Assembly: GCA_945865935.1 (NCBI GenBank)
Contig: CAMBFI010000009.1
Location: 62,001-126,000, forward strand
Length of the DNA: 64,000 nt
DNA from: Bordetella parapertussis
Lineage (GTDB): Bacteria; Pseudomonadota; Gammaproteobacteria; Burkholderiales; Burkholderiaceae_B
Reading direction: 5' to 3'
Both the position numbers and the translations under genes were made by a program. How positions within the stretch are numbered: position 1 is the stretch's first letter; every line of letters starts with the position of its first letter. The notes beneath the pieces were generated by a model. The model was given only the letters and a program-made list of their open reading frames with translations, had not been told where the DNA came from and did no database searches. Of the stretch, positions 56,830-64,000 are shown in pieces.

Positions 56830-57801
56830 TCAAGACTGCGTCAAGAAACCCGCATACGCTGCCAAATCAACGTTTCCACCACTCAAAATCACCCCAACCC
56901 GTGCGCCTTTTTCAACCGGCAATGCACCGTGCATCAGCGCTGCGGCACCCAGACATCCGGTGGGTTCAACAACAATTTTCATCCGTTCCGCAAAGAATTT
57001 CATCGTCGCGATCAGTTGGGGGTCCGTCACCGTCAAGATGTCTTTGACGCGCTGCTTGATCACACCGAAGGTCAACTGACCGAGGTAGAGCGTCAACGCG
57101 CCGTCAGCGATCGAACGCGGTGGCTCAATACGCACGACCTCGCCCTGACGCAGCGACTGCTGTCCGTCATTGCCGGCTTCAGGCTCAACACCAAACATCT
57201 TGCATTGAGGACTCAGCACGCTTGCCGCCAAGGCGCTGCCCGCCAGCAGGCCCCCGCCGCCCAGACACACCAACAAATAGTCGAGCTCACCCACATCTTC
57301 TAGCAATTCCAGAGCGGCCGTGCCCTGACCAGCAATCACGTGCAGATGATCGTACGGGGGGATAATCGCCATGCCTGTTTTTTGCTGAATGTCGCGTGCG
57401 ACATCCTCACGATCCTGCTTGTAACGGTCATAACTGACGACCGTCGCACCATATTCTTGCGTCGCCGCCTTTTTCGCGGCAGGCGCATCGTGCGGCATGA
57501 TGATCGTCGTCGCAACACCCAGCAGCTTTCCCGCCAGCGCAATCGCTTGCGCATGATTACCCGAGGAATAGGTCAAGACTCCGGCACGGCGTTGCTCGGG
57601 CGACAAGTTAGCGATCGCGTTATAGCCACCACGAAACTTGAACGCACCCATGCGTTGCAGGTTTTCACATTTAAAAAAAACCTTGGCGCCCGTCAGGCGG
57701 TCCGCGGTTGCAGAGGTCAATACTGGAGTGCGGTGCGCGACGCCTTTTAAGGTCTGGGCAGCACGGGCAACATCTTCATAGGTGGGCAGCACTAAGGACA
57801 T
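56830..57801 (-). CDS. Threonine/serine dehydratase (PLP, no ACT domain)
   Basis: The 323-residue enzyme has KCENLQRMGAFKFRGGYN with Lys55 as PLP Lys, SSGNHAQAIALAGKLLG, VCLGGGGLLAGSALA as the phosphate loop and ILSGGNVDL at the end. It lacks the C-terminal ACT-like regulatory region of biosynthetic IlvA, so it resembles catabolic threonine dehydratase or serine racemase. ATG at 57799-57801 follows AGAGGAAAG. It is divergent from ruvB and 29 bases upstream of the NDUFA9-like gene. Confidence 0.92.
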   Translation of the reverse strand: MSLVLPTYEDVARAAQTLKGVAHRTPVLTSATADRLTGAKVFFKCENLQRMGAFKFRGGYNAIANLSPEQRRAGVLTYSSGNHAQAIALAGKLLGVATTIIMPHDAPAAKKAATQEYGATVVSYDRYKQDREDVARDIQQKTGMAIIPPYDHLHVIAGQGTAALELLEDVGELDYLLVCLGGGGLLAGSALAASVLSPQCKMFGVEPEAGNDGQQSLRQGEVVRIEPPRSIADGALTLYLGQLTFGVIKQRVKDILTVTDPQLIATMKFFAERMKIVVEPTGCLGAAALMHGALPVEKGARVGVILSGGNVDLAAYAGFLTQS

Positions 57802-57898
57802 AGCTTTCCTCTGATTTCGGGATAATGTGTGGGATAGTGTACGATTGTCTAGCCGTCTTTGTGCGACCCGCGCCCCTAACGGATTTTTTGATCGAACC

Positions 57899-58966
57899 AT
57901 GGCCATACAGTCTGACTCCCTAAGTTCGCGTGCCGAGGCTTCGCGCCTGGTCGCACCGCAAGCCGTCACCCCAAACGAAGAGTCCGTCGAGCGGGCGTTG
58001 CGTCCTCGCGCCCTCGAAGAATACGTCGGACAGCAGCGGGTCCGCGATCAACTTCAGATCTTTATCGCTGCGGCGCGTAATCGCCAAGAATCGCTCGACC
58101 ACGTGCTCCTCTTTGGCCCTCCAGGCCTCGGAAAAACAACGCTCGCCCACATCATCGCCCACGAAATGGGTGTGAATTTGCGCCAAACGTCGGGGCCCGT
58201 CTTAGAAAGACCCGGCGATCTCGCTGCGCTACTCACGAACCTTGAACGTAACGATGTGCTGTTTATCGACGAGATTCACCGGCTGTCGCCCGTAGTAGAA
58301 GAAATCCTTTATCCCGCTCTCGAAGACTTCCAGATTGATATTCTGATTGGTGAGGGGCCGGCGGCACGCAGTGTCAAGCTTGACTTACAACCGTTCACGC
58401 TTGTGGGGGCGACGACACGCGCCGGGATGCTGACCAACCCTTTGCGCGACCGTTTTGGCATCGTGTCACGGTTGGAGTTCTACACCCCAGAAGAGTTGAC
58501 CCGCATCGCCACGCGCAGCGCAGGCCTGTTGCAAGTACCTATCACCCCAGACGGTGCCTCGGAAGTCGCCCGTCGAGCCCGTGGTACGCCCCGTATTGCA
58601 AACCGCTTACTGCGCCGTGTACGGGACTACGCACAAGTTAAAGCTAGCGGAACAATCGATGTAAATGTTGCAAACGCCGCCCTCTCTATGCTTGAAGTCG
58701 ATCCTCAGGGACTCGACCTCATGGACCGCAAGCTGCTTGAAGCGATTATCCATAAGTTCGATGGCGGCCCAGTTGGGGTCGATAGCCTCGCCGCCGCCAT
58801 AGGCGAAGAACGTGACACGATTGAGGATGTCATTGAGCCCTACCTGATCCAGCACGGCTACCTACAACGCACGCCGCGTGGCCGGATGGCGACACAGACA
58901 ACCTGGCGCCACCTTGGGCTCACACCACCCAAGCCCTCTTCTGGCGACGGCCCGTTATTTAGTTGA
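57899..58966 (+). CDS. ruvB: Holliday junction helicase motor RuvB
   Basis: RuvB is the AAA+ motor for branch migration. The 355-residue protein has [18 protein letters not shown], Walker [29 protein letters not shown], Walker [15 protein letters not shown], sensor 1 [11 protein letters not shown], the arginine finger in PLRDRFGI and the winged helix with [15 protein letters not shown]. The ATG at 57899 starts the conserved protein. It is separated from ruvCA by five genes and therefore has its own promoter, not clearly visible. Confidence 0.97.
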   Translation: MAIQSDSLSSRAEASRLVAPQAVTPNEESVERALRPRALEEYVGQQRVRDQLQIFIAAARNRQESLDHVLLFGPPGLGKTTLAHIIAHEMGVNLRQTSGPVLERPGDLAALLTNLERNDVLFIDEIHRLSPVVEEILYPALEDFQIDILIGEGPAARSVKLDLQPFTLVGATTRAGMLTNPLRDRFGIVSRLEFYTPEELTRIATRSAGLLQVPITPDGASEVARRARGTPRIANRLLRRVRDYAQVKASGTIDVNVANAALSMLEVDPQGLDLMDRKLLEAIIHKFDGGPVGVDSLAAAIGEERDTIEDVIEPYLIQHGYLQRTPRGRMATQTTWRHLGLTPPKPSSGDGPLFS

Positions 58967-58983
58967 CGTACGGCCAAGCAAGA

Positions 58984-60867
58984 TCAGGCGTGTTCAAACG
59001 CCTCAATGCAGGCCAGAATAGACTGCCCGTAAGACTCTAGCTTACGCGCACCCACCCCGTTCACATGGGCCAAGGCCTCTAAATCGTTCGGCCGTGCCAG
59101 TGCGATTTCTTTAAGCGTGGCATCATGAAAAATGACATAGGCGGGCACACCATGGCTGCGCGCAATCTCAGCACGCCACGCGCGCAACGCCTCAAAAATA
59201 GGTTGGGCCAACGCTGGCAAGTCGGGAGTCGCCGCTTTACCCCGCGCCGCCGAAGCACGCACAGGGCGATCAGCCTCTCGTCGCAGCATCAGGGTGCGCT
59301 CCCCCTTGAGCACCGCACGACTGGCGTCTGTCAGTGCCAAGGTGCCGTAGCCCTCTTGATCCACCATCAACAGACTGTGCGCAAGCAATTGTCTGAGCAC
59401 ACTACGCCAACCCTGCTCTGACAGATCAGCACCAATTCCGAAGACGGAGAGCTCTTGGTGGTCATGCTCCAGCACACGGGGCGTTTTTTTGCCACGCAAC
59501 ACATCAATCAGGTGGCCGGCCCCATAGCGTTGCCCGCGCTCTTTCCAAAGGCGGTAGATGGCAGACAACATCTTTTGGGCAGCGACCGTCCCATCCCACG
59601 ACTGCGGGGGTGTCAAGCAGTTATCACAATTACCGCAGGCCGTAATCGTTTGCCCAAAATACCTCAGTAAGCCGACACGTCGGCAGGCGATCGTTTCACA
59701 CAGCCCCAGCATGGCGTCCAGTTGGCTGCCCAGACGACGTCGAAACGCGTCGTCACCTGTGGACTCGTCGATCATCCGACGCTGCTGGACGACATCCTGC
59801 AGCCCATAGGCCAGCCAGGCCGTCGCAGGCAAACCGTCGCGACCGGCGCGACCCGTCTCTTGATAATATCCCTCGACAGACTTAGGCATATCGATATGCG
59901 CCACAAACCGCACATCAGGCTTATCAATCCCCATACCAAAGGCAATGGTTGCCACCATGACCAAACCATCTTCGCGCAAAAACCGCGACTGATTTTGCGC
60001 ACGCACCGCCGTCCCCAGACCGGCGTGGTAAGGCAAGGCTTGAATGCCCTGCGTGCATAAATAGGCAGCGGTCTCGTCCACTTTATTGCGGGACAGGCAA
60101 TACACGATGCCAGAGTCACCACGGTGTTCCTCGCGCAGCAACTGCAGCAACTGTTTGCGTACATCCTGCTTTTCAACGATGTGGTAGCGAACATTGGGCC
60201 GATCAAAACTGGCAACAAAGTGGCTGGCGTCTGTGAGCGCCAAGCGCTCGACGATTTCGCGTCGGGTCACATCGGTCGCCGTTGCCGTCAGTGCAATACG
60301 CGGCACGTTGGGCCAGCGCTCGTGCAGCAACGACAAACCCAGGTACTCGGGGCGGAAATCATGGCCCCATTGCGACACGCAATGCGCCTCGTCGATCGCA
60401 AACAAGGCAATCTCTCCGCGCTCTAGCAACTGCATGCAGCGATCGGTCAGCAGTCTTTCTGGCGCAACATAGAGCAAATCGTATTCACCTCGCAAGAAGG
60501 CTTGCTCTACCTCGCGCGATACCTGCCAGTCTTGGGTCGAATTAAGATACGCCGCACGTACCCCGAGCTCGGTTAAGGCATCAACCTGATCTTGCATCAA
60601 AGCAATGAGGGGTGAAATGACGATGCCCGTACCGGGACGCACAAGCGCAGGCACCTGGTAGCACAGAGACTTACCACCCCCGGTTGGCATGAGGACGAGC
60701 GCATCGCCGCCTTCAATCACATGCTCGACGATCGCCGCTTGATCGCCGCGAAAGGACTCATAACCAAACACGCTGGCCAGCACACGCCGTGCACTTTTAT
60801 TTGAGGCAATTCGTCCTGCGGCCACAGAGGGGGCAGCATCGGCCGCAAGAGTTTGCGACTTAGACAT
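58984..60867 (-). CDS. recQ: ATP-dependent DNA helicase RecQ
   Basis: RecQ is a 3'-5' helicase in recombination repair. The 627-residue protein has motif 0 (FGYESFRGDQAAIV), motif I LMPTGGGKSLCYQVPAL, DEAH box with the aromatic loop IDEAHCVSQWGHDFRPEY, FGMGIDKPDVRFV, motif VI QETGRAGRDG, the zinc-binding RQC region (CRRVGLLRYFG, CGNCDNC) and a C-terminal HRDC domain (about 540-620). Length is typical. It converges with ruvB (17 bases between). Confidence 0.97.
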   Translation of the reverse strand: MSKSQTLAADAAPSVAAGRIASNKSARRVLASVFGYESFRGDQAAIVEHVIEGGDALVLMPTGGGKSLCYQVPALVRPGTGIVISPLIALMQDQVDALTELGVRAAYLNSTQDWQVSREVEQAFLRGEYDLLYVAPERLLTDRCMQLLERGEIALFAIDEAHCVSQWGHDFRPEYLGLSLLHERWPNVPRIALTATATDVTRREIVERLALTDASHFVASFDRPNVRYHIVEKQDVRKQLLQLLREEHRGDSGIVYCLSRNKVDETAAYLCTQGIQALPYHAGLGTAVRAQNQSRFLREDGLVMVATIAFGMGIDKPDVRFVAHIDMPKSVEGYYQETGRAGRDGLPATAWLAYGLQDVVQQRRMIDESTGDDAFRRRLGSQLDAMLGLCETIACRRVGLLRYFGQTITACGNCDNCLTPPQSWDGTVAAQKMLSAIYRLWKERGQRYGAGHLIDVLRGKKTPRVLEHDHQELSVFGIGADLSEQGWRSVLRQLLAHSLLMVDQEGYGTLALTDASRAVLKGERTLMLRREADRPVRASAARGKAATPDLPALAQPIFEALRAWRAEIARSHGVPAYVIFHDATLKEIALARPNDLEALAHVNGVGARKLESYGQSILACIEAFEHA

Positions 60868-60897
60868 ATAAAAACATAGGCAACGGCATAACCAGAT

Positions 60898-60943
60898 TGT
60901 AGTGGATACACTTGCTCAAACGGTCAGGACATTGCACACTACA
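60898..60943. promoter_or_regulatory. Spaced inverted repeat between recQ and the response regulator
   Basis: TGTAGTG (60898-60904) and CACTACA (60937-60943) are perfect seven-base inverted copies 39 bases apart, in the 96-base gap before the response regulator. They could be a pair of regulator sites. No clear -10/-35 could be placed. Confidence 0.3.
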
Positions 60944-60963
60944 CAAAAAAGGAATGACACACT

Positions 60964-61665
60964 ATGTCTGAGGCACGTACCAAAATTTTGGTGGTGGATG
61001 ACGATCCCGTCCTGCGTCAGCTGCTCGCCGATTACCTCAATAAGCACGGCTTTGACACCTTGCTTGCGCCAGACGCGCGCAACCTTGCGGCCTTGATTCA
61101 GCGTTTTTCGCCAGAACTCCTAGTGTTAGATCGTATGATGCCAGGCGGCGATGGAGCCGAAGCGTTACGGGCACTTAGGGCCCAGGGTGAAGATGTCCCT
61201 GTCATCCTGCTTACCGCACGCGACGAGTCGGTCGACCGGATTATCGGCTTAGAAGCGGGTGCGGACGACTACGTTGGCAAGCCCGTTGATCCAAGGGAAT
61301 TACTCGCCCGGATTCAAGCCGTACTGCGGCGCAAAGGCGGCTCTTGCGCAAACAAACGTCACGCACCCATTGCCTTTGGCGACTTTATCTTCGATCCGGT
61401 GATGCGCCAGCTACGCAAGCACGCGCAACTCGTCAAGCTGACTGGCGGTGAAATCAATCTGCTCGAGGCGCTACTGCAAAGCGCCGGCAAACCACTCTCG
61501 CGCGAGCGACTCATGACGCTTGCGCGCGATGATGAAGCGGGCGAGCGCAGTGACCGCGCGATCGACATCGCCATTCTCCGTCTTCGGCGAGCGCTCGAAG
61601 ATGATCCTAAACAACCCCGCTGGATTCAGACCGTCTGGGGCACCGGCTATCGTTTTTCCCCTTGA
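60964..61665 (+). CDS. OmpR-family response regulator
   Basis: The 233-residue regulator has a receiver domain with the acidic pair Asp12/Asp13, the phosphoacceptor Asp56 (LLVLDRMMPGGDG), Thr84 and Lys106 (YVGKPVDP), and a C-terminal winged helix (about 130-230) ending in RWIQTVWGTGYRF. It is paired with the EnvZ-like kinase that overlaps its stop. Bordetella RisA is a similar protein, but I cannot assign orthology by eye. ATG follows AAGGA. Confidence 0.94.
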   Translation: MSEARTKILVVDDDPVLRQLLADYLNKHGFDTLLAPDARNLAALIQRFSPELLVLDRMMPGGDGAEALRALRAQGEDVPVILLTARDESVDRIIGLEAGADDYVGKPVDPRELLARIQAVLRRKGGSCANKRHAPIAFGDFIFDPVMRQLRKHAQLVKLTGGEINLLEALLQSAGKPLSRERLMTLARDDEAGERSDRAIDIAILRLRRALEDDPKQPRWIQTVWGTGYRFSP

Positions 61666-63158
61666 AGAACACGCCCTCGCTTGTGCCGCAATCGCTGCGC
61701 GCCCGCTTAATTGCCCTGTTGCTCATTAGCGTGCTGGCCGGACAGTTTGCGACGCTTTATCTGGCCTCGCTGTATCAACGGGATCACGCGCAAACCGTTG
61801 CGCTCGACCTGATCGCCACGACCATCCGTGCACTGCATTTTTCGATGGAACACGCAGCTCCCGCGGACCGCGCCGAATTTGTCAGGCAGGCCTCAGAGGG
61901 GCAGTGGCGGCTATGGTCGCGCCCTCTGCCCAATGATGTCCGACTCTTGCGTAAGTCCACCCCCGCCAACGCAGAGACTGTGCGCATCCAGCCGGCCCAG
62001 GAAAAACAAGCCAATACTCAGTCTGGTGCCCGCCGACTCATCAATCGACCCCCGGCTGACGCAGATCCAACTGCCAACGAAGGCGTGCAAGGCGTGCGCG
62101 CAAGCAGTACCAGTGACCGGAGCATTAGCGGCCTACTGGAGAGCCTGAACGAGCGTCTGAGTGGCGATAGTCGGATCGCCGTGTCCTACGGGCAGCCACC
62201 CGAACTCTATATCTCGCTGCCTCAGCTTAGCGAACCCGTGCCAACACGGCTGCGTGATTGGCTTGTGATCCCACTGGAGCAGCTCAAGCCGCCCTTGGCA
62301 AGCTCACTGATTATGTATTGGCTCATTGGGTTAGTCGTCATTATGTTCGTTGGGGTATTGTTTTCATGGCATGTCACGCGGCCCATCACTCGCCTCATGC
62401 AAGCAACCGACCAACTAGCCGCCGGAACCCCTGCGCCCGTTGATCCCACCGGCCCGACAGAATTACGGGTGCTGGGCGAGCGGTTTAACGTCATGCTGGC
62501 GGCGCTGCGTCTGTCGGAGTCGACCAAGCGCACGCTGCTGGCCGGCCTGCCGCACGACCTCAAAGCACCGCTTTCACGTATGTGGCTGCGCGTAGAAATG
62601 TCGGACGAGCCAGCCTTAAAAGAGGGCCTACGCAACGACTTGCAGGATATGCAGCACATCGTGGACCAGTTTATTCATTACCTGCGGGGCACTGATGTAG
62701 AGTCCTACCGTTTCACAAGCTTTTCGTTGGATCAATGGCTGCGTGAGCGGGTCGCAACTTGGCAGCAAACTGGCAAGGCCATACTTCTGGATGACCAACC
62801 CGCGCGGGGCTCAATCCGAGGCGATCAGGTGGCGCTCTCCCGCTTACTGGACAACCTCATTGGTAACGCCCTCCATCACGGTGCCCCCCCTGTGCATGTG
62901 CGCCTTGTGGCAGAGGCAAAGACCGCAGTGCTCACCGTGACAGATCACGGCCCGGGCATTCCTCAAGCCTTGCGCGCAGAGGCACTTAAGCCCTTTGTAC
63001 GGCTCGATGAAGCACGCAGCCGCTCAGGCAACGTCGGCCTTGGGTTGTCGCTGGTCGAGTCGATTGTGCGCGCACACGCGGGCACGCTGACCCTCGGCCA
63101 GGGTCCAGAAGGCGGACTACAAGTCGAGGTCCGGCTACCCCTTCTGACGACAGCCTAA
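61662..63158 (+). CDS. EnvZ-like sensor histidine kinase, probable TTG start
   Basis: The 498-residue kinase has one N-terminal membrane helix (about 16-38), a periplasmic region of about 170 residues, a second helix (about 215-237), HAMP (RPITRLMQATDQLAAGT), the H box LAGLPHDLKAPLSR with His298, and an ATPase domain with LLDNLIGNALHHG and DHGPGIP. The periplasmic part contains an Ala/Asp/Glu-rich stretch (about 104-150) that looks flexible. No ATG exists; TTG at 61662 overlaps the regulator's stop (TTGA). GTG at 61681 is the alternative. Confidence 0.93.
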   Translation: MKNTPSLVPQSLRARLIALLLISVLAGQFATLYLASLYQRDHAQTVALDLIATTIRALHFSMEHAAPADRAEFVRQASEGQWRLWSRPLPNDVRLLRKSTPANAETVRIQPAQEKQANTQSGARRLINRPPADADPTANEGVQGVRASSTSDRSISGLLESLNERLSGDSRIAVSYGQPPELYISLPQLSEPVPTRLRDWLVIPLEQLKPPLASSLIMYWLIGLVVIMFVGVLFSWHVTRPITRLMQATDQLAAGTPAPVDPTGPTELRVLGERFNVMLAALRLSESTKRTLLAGLPHDLKAPLSRMWLRVEMSDEPALKEGLRNDLQDMQHIVDQFIHYLRGTDVESYRFTSFSLDQWLRERVATWQQTGKAILLDDQPARGSIRGDQVALSRLLDNLIGNALHHGAPPVHVRLVAEAKTAVLTVTDHGPGIPQALRAEALKPFVRLDEARSRSGNVGLGLSLVESIVRAHAGTLTLGQGPEGGLQVEVRLPLLTTA

Positions 63159-63246
63159 GCCGCTGAAGCGGGCCGTTCCCGGTAGGATGGCCTCTGTCGT
63201 GGCAAAATGTACCTTTGATGCTTTCTATTGCACCCTCTGAAACGGT

Positions 63247-64000
63247 ATGACCCAAGAATCCTCCGCCCCCGTCACCACGAATTTTCTACGCAATATTATC
63301 GATGCTGATCTCGCTGCGCAAAAGTTTGAGGGGAAGCGCTGGGCGGGCGCGCCAGGACCTGCCTCCGTTCAGGCAAGCGGTTCACCCGATCTTGCTCGCA
63401 TACGCACCCGGTTTCCGCCCGAGCCCAATGGCTATTTGCACATCGGTCACGCGAAAAGCATTTGCTTGAATTTTGGCTTGGCACGTGATTACGGCGGCGT
63501 GTGTCACCTACGCTTTGACGACACCAATCCAGAAAAAGAAGAACAAGAATACGTCGACGCCATCATCGACGCCGTGAAATGGCTTGGCTTTGACTGGAAA
63601 TCCAACACCACCGAACACCTGTACTTTGCAAGCAGTTACTTTGCCACGATGTACGCCTGTGCCGAGGCGCTGATTTTGGCTGGTCACGCCTACGTTGACG
63701 AGCAAAGTCCAGAAGAAATGCGATTGATGCGGGGCACACTTACCGAGGCAGGCAAGAACTCTCCCTTCAGAGACCGCTCTGCGCAGGAGTCCTTGCAAAT
63801 GCTGCGCGATATGCGTGCCGGCAAACATGCGGATGGCAGCATGGCCTTGCGCGCGCGCATCGATATGACGTCACCCAATATAAACTTACGTGACCCGGTG
63901 CTCTACCGTATTCGCCACGCAACGCACCATCGCACGGGTAACGACTGGTGCATCTACCCGATGTATGCCTTCGCGCATCCGATCGAAGATGCGCTCGAGG
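63247..64000 (+). CDS. glnS: Glutaminyl-tRNA synthetase, N-terminal part (cut by window edge)
   Basis: A class I synthetase that charges tRNA-Gln. The visible 251 codons include [18 protein letters not shown] with the HIGH motif, [19 protein letters not shown], and the Rossmann insert with [16 protein letters not shown] and [16 protein letters not shown]. The KMSKS loop and anticodon-binding part lie past base 64000. ATG at 63247. It follows the kinase by 88 bases, in which I see no promoter I trust. Direct charging of Gln rather than the amidotransferase route is expected for this group. Confidence 0.97.
   Translation, partial: MTQESSAPVTTNFLRNIIDADLAAQKFEGKRWAGAPGPASVQASGSPDLARIRTRFPPEPNGYLHIGHAKSICLNFGLARDYGGVCHLRFDDTNPEKEEQEYVDAIIDAVKWLGFDWKSNTTEHLYFASSYFATMYACAEALILAGHAYVDEQSPEEMRLMRGTLTEAGKNSPFRDRSAQESLQMLRDMRAGKHADGSMALRARIDMTSPNINLRDPVLYRIRHATHHRTGNDWCIYPMYAFAHPIEDALE

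Noticed and set aside
61662-63158. Assignment of the two-component system as Bordetella RisA/RisS
   Set aside because: Domain layout agrees, but OmpR/EnvZ types are too alike to name an ortholog without a tree.

Overview
The window looks like a chromosomal core region of a betaproteobacterium, most likely order Burkholderiales and family Alcaligenaceae (the Bordetella/Achromobacter/Pusillimonas side). Supporting signs are RpoH-type promoters in front of grpE and dnaK, the hrcA-hemH and nadK-recN-fur-bamE-dapB neighbourhood, two Bug-type (TctC family) periplasmic receptors, a phasin gene, the aat-bpt pair and a dusB-fis-purH-ruvC-ruvA run. Four lines that I counted or skimmed by hand suggest moderate GC (the two fully counted gave 52% and 57%). 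I see no insertion sequence, prophage, rRNA operon or CRISPR array. The two ends cut through ftsK (left) and glnS (right).

Layout. 1-5.1 kb: ftsK (partial, minus), divergent trxB and an Smr-domain gene, then a two-gene sodium:solute symporter (minus). 5.4-6.6 kb: a DUF1841 gene facing two small cytochromes c. 6.7-12.2 kb: MoxR ATPase, GNAT acetyltransferase, VWA/CoxE-like protein and a large exported M16 protease, all plus. 12.2-18.3 kb: the heat-shock block dnaJ, dnaK, grpE, hemH, hrcA (minus), with two sigma-32 promoters and an attenuator-like hairpin. 18.3-24 kb: nadK, recN, fur, bamE, dapB, murB. 24-25.4 kb: tRNA-Gly and tRNA-Cys with a Bug receptor gene lodged between them on the other strand. 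25.4-30.5 kb: MFS transporter, a DUF2944-like protein, Nudix hydrolase, the N-degron transferases aat and bpt, and pyrD. 30.6-34 kb: phasin, IclR regulator, fhs. 34-44 kb: CinA-like domain, EI24 membrane protein, thioredoxin-like protein, RhlE-type helicase, AzlCD exporter, a zinc-finger/NTF2-like/hydrolase set, M48 protease, galU and a CtaG-like protein. 44-52.5 kb: pepP, a transglutaminase-like protein, a TM2-like protein, ubiH family, dusB, fis, purH, ruvC, ruvA. 52.5-57.8 kb: class III aminotransferase, second Bug receptor, two SDR proteins and a threonine dehydratase, all sitting between ruvA and ruvB. 57.9-64 kb: ruvB, recQ, an OmpR/EnvZ-type two-component system, glnS.

Functional threads. 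The chaperone block should respond to heat as a unit: sigma-32 promoters drive grpE and dnaK, and a hairpin after dnaK probably sets a lower dnaJ level. The recombination genes (ruvC, ruvA, ruvB, recQ, recN) are spread over several places. The phasin gene implies polyhydroxyalkanoate storage.

The least described item is the protein encoded at 45527-46666. It aligns, from memory, with the Bacillus subtilis spore-coat transglutaminase Tgl along its central and C-terminal parts, keeps the position of the nucleophilic cysteine, and appears to have lost the partner glutamates. It sits between pepP and ubiH in an otherwise ordinary housekeeping neighbourhood. No database search was possible; family assignments rest on motif recognition.
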